A stretch of DNA of 43,767 bases. It comes from an uncultured Anaeromyxobacter sp. (lineage in GTDB: Bacteria > Myxococcota > Myxococcia > Myxococcales > Anaeromyxobacteraceae). The DNA is taken from positions 1-43,767 of the forward strand of contig CAIOAK010000036.1 of the NCBI GenBank assembly GCA_903855945.1. The letters run 5' to 3'. Below are positions 40,769-43,767 of this stretch, piece by piece. A model generated the notes under the pieces. That model was not told the origin of the DNA. It saw only the letters and a program-made list of their open reading frames with translations, and did no database searches. Each line of letters begins with the position of its first letter. The stretch's first letter is position 1. The position numbers were made by a program, and so were the translations under genes.

Positions 40769-41287
40769 CTACGTTGCCTTCGGGAGCTTCAGCTCGAAGA
40801 CGCCGTGGCGGTAGGAGGAGACCGCTCCCTTCTCCAGGACGGGAGCGGGGAGGAGCAGCTCCTTCTGGTACTTCCGGTCGCCGTGCGCGGCGGTGAGGTG
40901 GAGGATGTCCCCCTTCACCTCGTACTTGATCTCCTTCTCGGCGACCCCGGGCAGCTCGGCCACGACGAGCAGGTGGTCCGACTCGTCGAAGACGTCGACC
41001 ATCGGCTCCCTCGCCTCCTCGACGACCGGGGTGCCGTCCCTGCCCGACTTCACGTTGCCGAAGTTCTCGATGAGCGGCTTGCCGCCACCGCCCACCCGGA
41101 CGGAGAAGCCGTAGACGGCCTTCATGCCCTTCCCGTCGCCGCCCCCCATCTCGCCCGACTTCGTGAACTCGCCGCCCCCCTTCTCCGAGAGGTCGGAGAG
41201 GAGCTCGAGGAATCCGCCGAGACTCTTGAACATGCCGCCGAGACCAGCATCGGCGGGACCGGTACGCGTGGGGCGCTTGTTGGACAT
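40769..41287 (-). CDS. gvpH: Hsp20-type gas vesicle protein GvpH
   Basis: 172 residues from ATG 41287 (GGAGA site). The N-terminal ~70 residues are Gly-rich and hydrophobic (GLGGMFKSLGGFLELLSDLSEKGGGEF). The C-terminal alpha-crystallin/Hsp20 domain runs MVDVFDESDHLLVVAELPGVAEKEIKYEVKGDILHLTA to the typical final HGVFELKLPKAT. GvpH-type small heat-shock proteins sit in many gas vesicle clusters as chaperones for shell proteins. First gene of the upstream block; an AT-richer leader lies before it. Confidence 0.88.
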   Translation of the reverse strand: MSNKRPTRTGPADAGLGGMFKSLGGFLELLSDLSEKGGGEFTKSGEMGGGDGKGMKAVYGFSVRVGGGGKPLIENFGNVKSGRDGTPVVEEAREPMVDVFDESDHLLVVAELPGVAEKEIKYEVKGDILHLTAAHGDRKYQKELLLPAPVLEKGAVSSYRHGVFELKLPKAT

Positions 41288-41800
41288 GGGCTCTCCAGAA
41301 AAAATAAGTTGCTCCAAGAATATGCATGAAACGATCCGAAATCCGCGGCCGTGGCCCGCGTGGAGCACGTACTGGAATAGTGCTCTAGATCCGGGTAATT
41401 GGGCCTTGAATTCCCTGTGGGTGGGGAAGCTCCCTCGGAGAGCGCAGGGTTCCGTGGACTCCCCTGCGCTAATGTACTCTCAATTCTGAAAGCTACTCGT
41501 GACGGGCTGTAAACGCGACTAATAGTTACTATAAGTGAAGTTCGGTCGCATCAACCCAGGGTCGCCAAGACCCACCCCCCGCGGGATCCCGGGAGGCGTC
41601 CCGGCGTATCCAGCAGCTTCCTCGAGGCGCGACGAGCTCGGTGCCTGCGCGCGGGCGTGGGCCCTCCACGGGACGTCGTTCGGGCCGCTCGCCGCGGGTG
41701 GGTCGTCGGGCGCACCGGCCCTGCCGCCCGGGGAGGGGCTCGGATACCTGGTGCTCCACGGAACGGTGGGAAGCCCGGTCAGCGTGTCGGTGGAGTGAAG
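41288..41800. other. Intergenic stretch with no confident gene
   Basis: 513 bases between gvpH and the anchored-protein gene, AT-richer in its first half. It holds two inverted repeats (GGAGCAC/GTGCTC at 41362-41385; AGCGCAGGG/CCCTGCGCT at 41441-41470, 12-base loop), a palindrome-like site GTTACTATAAGTGAA at 41525-41539 related to the dispersed TTCAC-N5-GTGAA motif, and an 87-residue plus-strand frame at 41535-41798 with low-complexity content that I do not trust. The 41441 hairpin could terminate transcripts from the right. Confidence 0.5.
41324..41337 (-). promoter_or_regulatory. Weak sigma-54-like promoter candidate before gvpH
   Basis: On the minus strand CGGATCG-TTTC-ATGCA has the -24 GG and -12 GC with correct spacing and the same ATGC box as the gvpA promoter, but the TGGCAC box is poor (CGGATC). 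It would start transcription about 25 bases before gvpH. Confidence 0.3.
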
Positions 41801-42373
41801 CTACGGGATCTCGAGTCGCACGAAGGCCGACATGGGAGCGCCCGGCGCGTCCACGTGGACCGCTCCGGCCTCGGCCACGAGGACGCAGGTCTCGAGCCCC
41901 TCGGGCATCGGGCCGTCGGGGGTTGCGCCGCGACCGACCTCCCTTCCGGACGGGTCGAAGCTCAGCTGGACCGTGAAGACGGCCGGGCGGTCCAGCGCGG
42001 CGACCTGGGGCTTGCAGGTGGCGAGGACCGCCTCCCGCACACGCGCCATCGCGGCCGTCGCCTGTTCCTGGACGCGCGCCCGGACGTCGGTTGCGACCGG
42101 CGGCGGGCTGGGGCGGACGACGATCCCCTGTCCGGGTAGGGCGCCTGCCTGACCCGCCGGCGGGATGGGCGGAAGGGAGGCCCCGCCCGTGGCCGGGCCC
42201 CTGGAATCGGACGTGTCCGCCGGGGTCGATCCGGAAGCCCCTGCCGGCCCCCCGACACCGCGCTCCAGGACGAAGAGCGCAGCGGCCGCGACGGCCAGGA
42301 TGGCCGCGGCGGCCGCGAGCGCCCAGCGCTTCGTCTTCGCGCCTTCGGCCGTCAGTTGGAGGCCTGAATCCAT
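41801..42373 (-). CDS. Membrane-anchored AgmX/TonB-like periplasmic protein, tentative
   Basis: 190 residues from ATG 42373; frames further upstream belong to the collagen-like gene. A single transmembrane segment ([22 protein letters not shown], residues ~15-36) is followed by a Pro/Gly/Ser-rich linker and a C-terminal domain with two Cys (TCKPQV, ETCVLV) and a final beta-strand VRLEIP. This resembles AgmX/PglI- or TonB-C-terminal domains in myxobacterial proteins ([17 protein letters not shown]). It would project into the periplasm. It overlaps the end of the collagen-like gene by 22 bases, suggesting coupled translation. Confidence 0.65.
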   Translation of the reverse strand: MDSGLQLTAEGAKTKRWALAAAAAILAVAAAALFVLERGVGGPAGASGSTPADTSDSRGPATGGASLPPIPPAGQAGALPGQGIVVRPSPPPVATDVRARVQEQATAAMARVREAVLATCKPQVAALDRPAVFTVQLSFDPSGREVGRGATPDGPMPEGLETCVLVAEAGAVHVDAPGAPMSAFVRLEIP

Positions 42374-43452
42374 CCGCTGATGGTGGCAGAGTAGGAATTT
42401 TCGGCGCCACCAACCTTTGACTTGGCACAGAGCCCGATGAAGTAGGTTCCGGCCGACGGGGGTGTGAGAATTCCGGACAGGGAGATGTTCACCGTCGGGG
42501 GGTTCGAAGTGGTTCCGTTGTAGAAGTAGGCTTCCTGGTAGTTCCCGGTCCCGAACAGCGTGATGGGGGTTCCTTCGCTCGGTGCCCAGCAGAGCGCGTA
42601 CTGGACCGCTTCGTTGGAGGCACCCGAAGCGACGCCGGCCCGCGCCGAAATGGTCGCCGAGACCGTCTGGCCGGCCGTGACGGTGATGCTGACCTGCTTC
42701 AACGAAATCCACGAATTGTTGACCGTGAAGGAGGCTACGCTTCCCGCGGCAACGATCGGGGCGCTCGCACCCGCCGGCCCAGTGGGTCCGGTCGGTCCCG
42801 TGACGCCGGTCGGGCCGCTAGGCCCAGTGGGTCCGGTCGGTCCCGTGAGGCCGGTCGGGCCGCTAGGACCGGTGGGTCCGGTCGGTCCCGTGAGGCCGGT
42901 CGGGCCGCTAGGCCCAGTGGGTCCGGTCGGTCCCGTGAGGCCGGTGGCGCCCGTGAGGCCGGTCGGGCCGGTGGTACCGACGAGCCCCTGGATGCCCTGA
43001 ATACCCTGGATTCCCTGCGCTCCGGTGGGCCCGGTGGCGCCCGTCGCTCCGGTGGCGCCCGTGGCGCCCGTGGCACCGACGGCTCCAGTGGCACCGGTTG
43101 CGCCGGTGGGACCCTGACCACCCTGCGCAGCGAGGAGTTGCCAGTCGCCCGAAGGCGGGGGGATGGCGGCGGTCTTGCGCAGCGCCACCCAGGACTGACC
43201 CTGGTAGGACACGCCGTCGTCGGCCTGGTAGGTGACCGTGGCACTCCACGTCCCCGCCCAGTTGATGCCCCTGGCGCCCTGCGCGCCCTGGGGGCCCGCT
43301 GCGCCCGCCGGTCCCGTCGAGCCGACCGGCCCGGGGATGCCGGTGGACCCCGCGGCGCCCGTGGGCCCGGTGGGGCCCGGCGTCCCCGTGGAGCCGGAGC
43401 AGCCTGCCAGGAGAAGAGCCACCGCGAGCGTCGCCGTGATCCGCATCGTCAT
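42352..43452 (-). CDS. Lipoprotein with collagen-like Gly-X-Thr repeats and CBM5/12-like module
   Basis: 366 residues from ATG 43452 (GGAGGCGGC site). Lipobox LLAGC (Cys18). GPTG/GATG repeats (~residues 20-65) are followed by a carbohydrate-binding-like segment ([31 protein letters not shown], resembling CBM5/12 chitin-binding modules), then a longer collagen-like region (~residues 110-230) containing a 45-bp DNA repeat, and a C-terminal beta-rich domain (~240-366) with VSFTV- and SATISA-type strands. It is a surface stalk protein that may bind polysaccharide. No proline hydroxylase is expected, and Thr replaces hydroxyproline in such bacterial helices. A palindrome related to the dispersed motif lies ~50 bases upstream of the start. 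Confidence 0.88.
   Translation of the reverse strand: MTMRITATLAVALLLAGCSGSTGTPGPTGPTGAAGSTGIPGPVGSTGPAGAAGPQGAQGARGINWAGTWSATVTYQADDGVSYQGQSWVALRKTAAIPPPSGDWQLLAAQGGQGPTGATGATGAVGATGATGATGATGATGPTGAQGIQGIQGIQGLVGTTGPTGLTGATGLTGPTGPTGPSGPTGLTGPTGPTGPSGPTGLTGPTGPTGPSGPTGVTGPTGPTGPAGASAPIVAAGSVASFTVNNSWISLKQVSITVTAGQTVSATISARAGVASGASNEAVQYALCWAPSEGTPITLFGTGNYQEAYFYNGTTSNPPTVNISLSGILTPPSAGTYFIGLCAKSKVGGAENSYSATISGWIQASN
42778..42957 (-). repeat. 45-bp tandem repeat in the collagen-like region
   Basis: Four units of 45 bases (at 42778, 42823, 42868 and 42913), nearly identical, encode a 15-residue block of five Gly-X-Y triplets including GPTG and GPSG. Only a few positions differ. Such repeats change length by slippage, so the stalk length may vary between strains. 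Confidence 0.9.
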
Positions 43453-43501
43453 GCCGCCTCCGCGATCCCGTTCGCGCCCGCCGCCGCGCCGGGATCCTCT
43501 A

Positions 43502-43516
43502 GTTACTGTTAGTGAA
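43502..43516. promoter_or_regulatory. GTTACTGTTAGTGAA site upstream of the collagen-like lipoprotein gene
   Basis: The right half (AGTGAA) equals the dispersed palindrome TTCACTANTAGTGAA, and the left half is GTTACT in place of TTCACT. It lies 50-65 bases before the ATG on the minus strand, in a promoter position. A similar sequence stands at 41525-41539. From 43453 to 43727 I see no other gene; a weaker TCAC-N5-GTGA is at 43627-43639. Confidence 0.5.
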
Positions 43517-43727
43517 ACCCGATCCCGCCGCCCCTTGTAGCACGTCGGATGGAGAGCGAGAGGAAAACTGAGCAGGCAAGCCCAACCCGTCGCACTCGCA
43601 CGTGATCCCGATCATGATCCGTGTAATCACTTCTGGTGACGCGGAGGGGCCGGGTGTGCGCTTCACACAACTTCACCCGCCGCCGGACGCCGGTCGGCTA
43701 CCCTGCGGGGAAGGGAGCGAACGGACC

Positions 43728-43767
43728 ATGGCGCGTTTTCAGGCCCCAGCGATCAGCCACGCCATCG
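43728..43767 (+). CDS. Start of a gene cut by the right edge
   Basis: ATG 43728 is preceded by GGGGAAGGGAG and opens MARFQAPAISHAI before the window ends. The upstream 270 bases are free of other genes, so it is probably a real start. The product cannot be identified from 13 residues. Confidence 0.5.
   Translation, partial: MARFQAPAISHAI

Noticed and set aside
41535-41798. 87-residue plus-strand frame near the gas vesicle locus
   Set aside because: Rich in Gly, Pro, Ala and Arg, no ribosome site or motif; described as intergenic.
42778-42957. Possible CRISPR-like repeat array
   Set aside because: The units are contiguous 45-bp in-frame coding repeats for Gly-X-Y triplets, with no unique spacers.

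Overview
The window is GC-rich (about 70% by eye) and densely coded, with many ATGA/GTGA stop-start overlaps, frequent GTG/TTG starts and several predicted lipoproteins. Gene content (gas vesicles under a sigma-54 regulator, an AgmX/TonB-like anchored protein, a CDC48-type ATPase, surface lipoproteins with collagen-like stalks, sulfur and metalloid genes) suggests a deltaproteobacterial or Myxococcota-type bacterium, Anaeromyxobacter-like. This is inference; no rRNA or other marker is present.

Region 1 (1-8145, plus strand) encodes exported proteins: a PKD/PEBP protein cut by the left edge, a decayed paralogue of it, a lipoprotein joining PKD, formylglycine-generating-enzyme-like and arylsulfotransferase-like domains, and two paralogous purple-acid-phosphatase-like lipoproteins with Gly-Pro-Thr stalks. 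Region 2 (8155-11281, plus) is a sulfur/redox group: TauE/SafE permease, rhodanese, SQR-like flavoprotein and GST-like protein.

Region 3 (11254-16287, minus) is a tightly overlapped thiol/metalloid operon: truncated SAM methyltransferase, a 33-residue Cys-rich peptide, thioredoxin (CPPC), thioredoxin reductase, thioredoxin (CGPC), a DUF6125-like protein, an ArsM-like methyltransferase, a radical SAM/SPASM protein and a DUF5714-like Cys protein. It may make or use a modified Cys peptide or handle metalloids. Region 4 (16345-28295) is a mixed stretch: small cytochrome c, methyltransferase, two SDRs, FUSC-like membrane protein, CYTH-like protein, a nuclease/phospholipase C-like protein with a predicted CTG start, RhlE-like helicase, beta-propeller lipoprotein and Rieske oxygenase.

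Region 5 (28305-41287, minus) is a complete gas vesicle locus in two blocks. The upstream block (41287 to 33068) holds gvpH, two gvpF/L genes, two receiver-only regulators, an unknown protein, a CDC48-type AAA ATPase, a histidine kinase and an NtrC-type sigma-54 activator. The downstream block (32809 to 28305) runs gvpA, gvpC-position protein, gvpN, gvpV-like, gvpF, gvpG, gvpA2, gvpK, gvpA3 and a repeat protein, in the order remembered for Serratia-type clusters. A good sigma-54 promoter lies before gvpA with a palindromic candidate activator site upstream, and hairpins follow gvpA and gvpC. Region 6 (41801-43767) has a membrane-anchored protein, a collagen-like lipoprotein with a 45-bp tandem repeat, and the first codons of another gene.

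The most unusual signal not explained by genes is a dispersed palindrome, TTCAC-N5-GTGAA. It occurs three times inside coding sequence, each time in the same codon phase and built from AT-rich rare codons, with two related copies in intergenic DNA.
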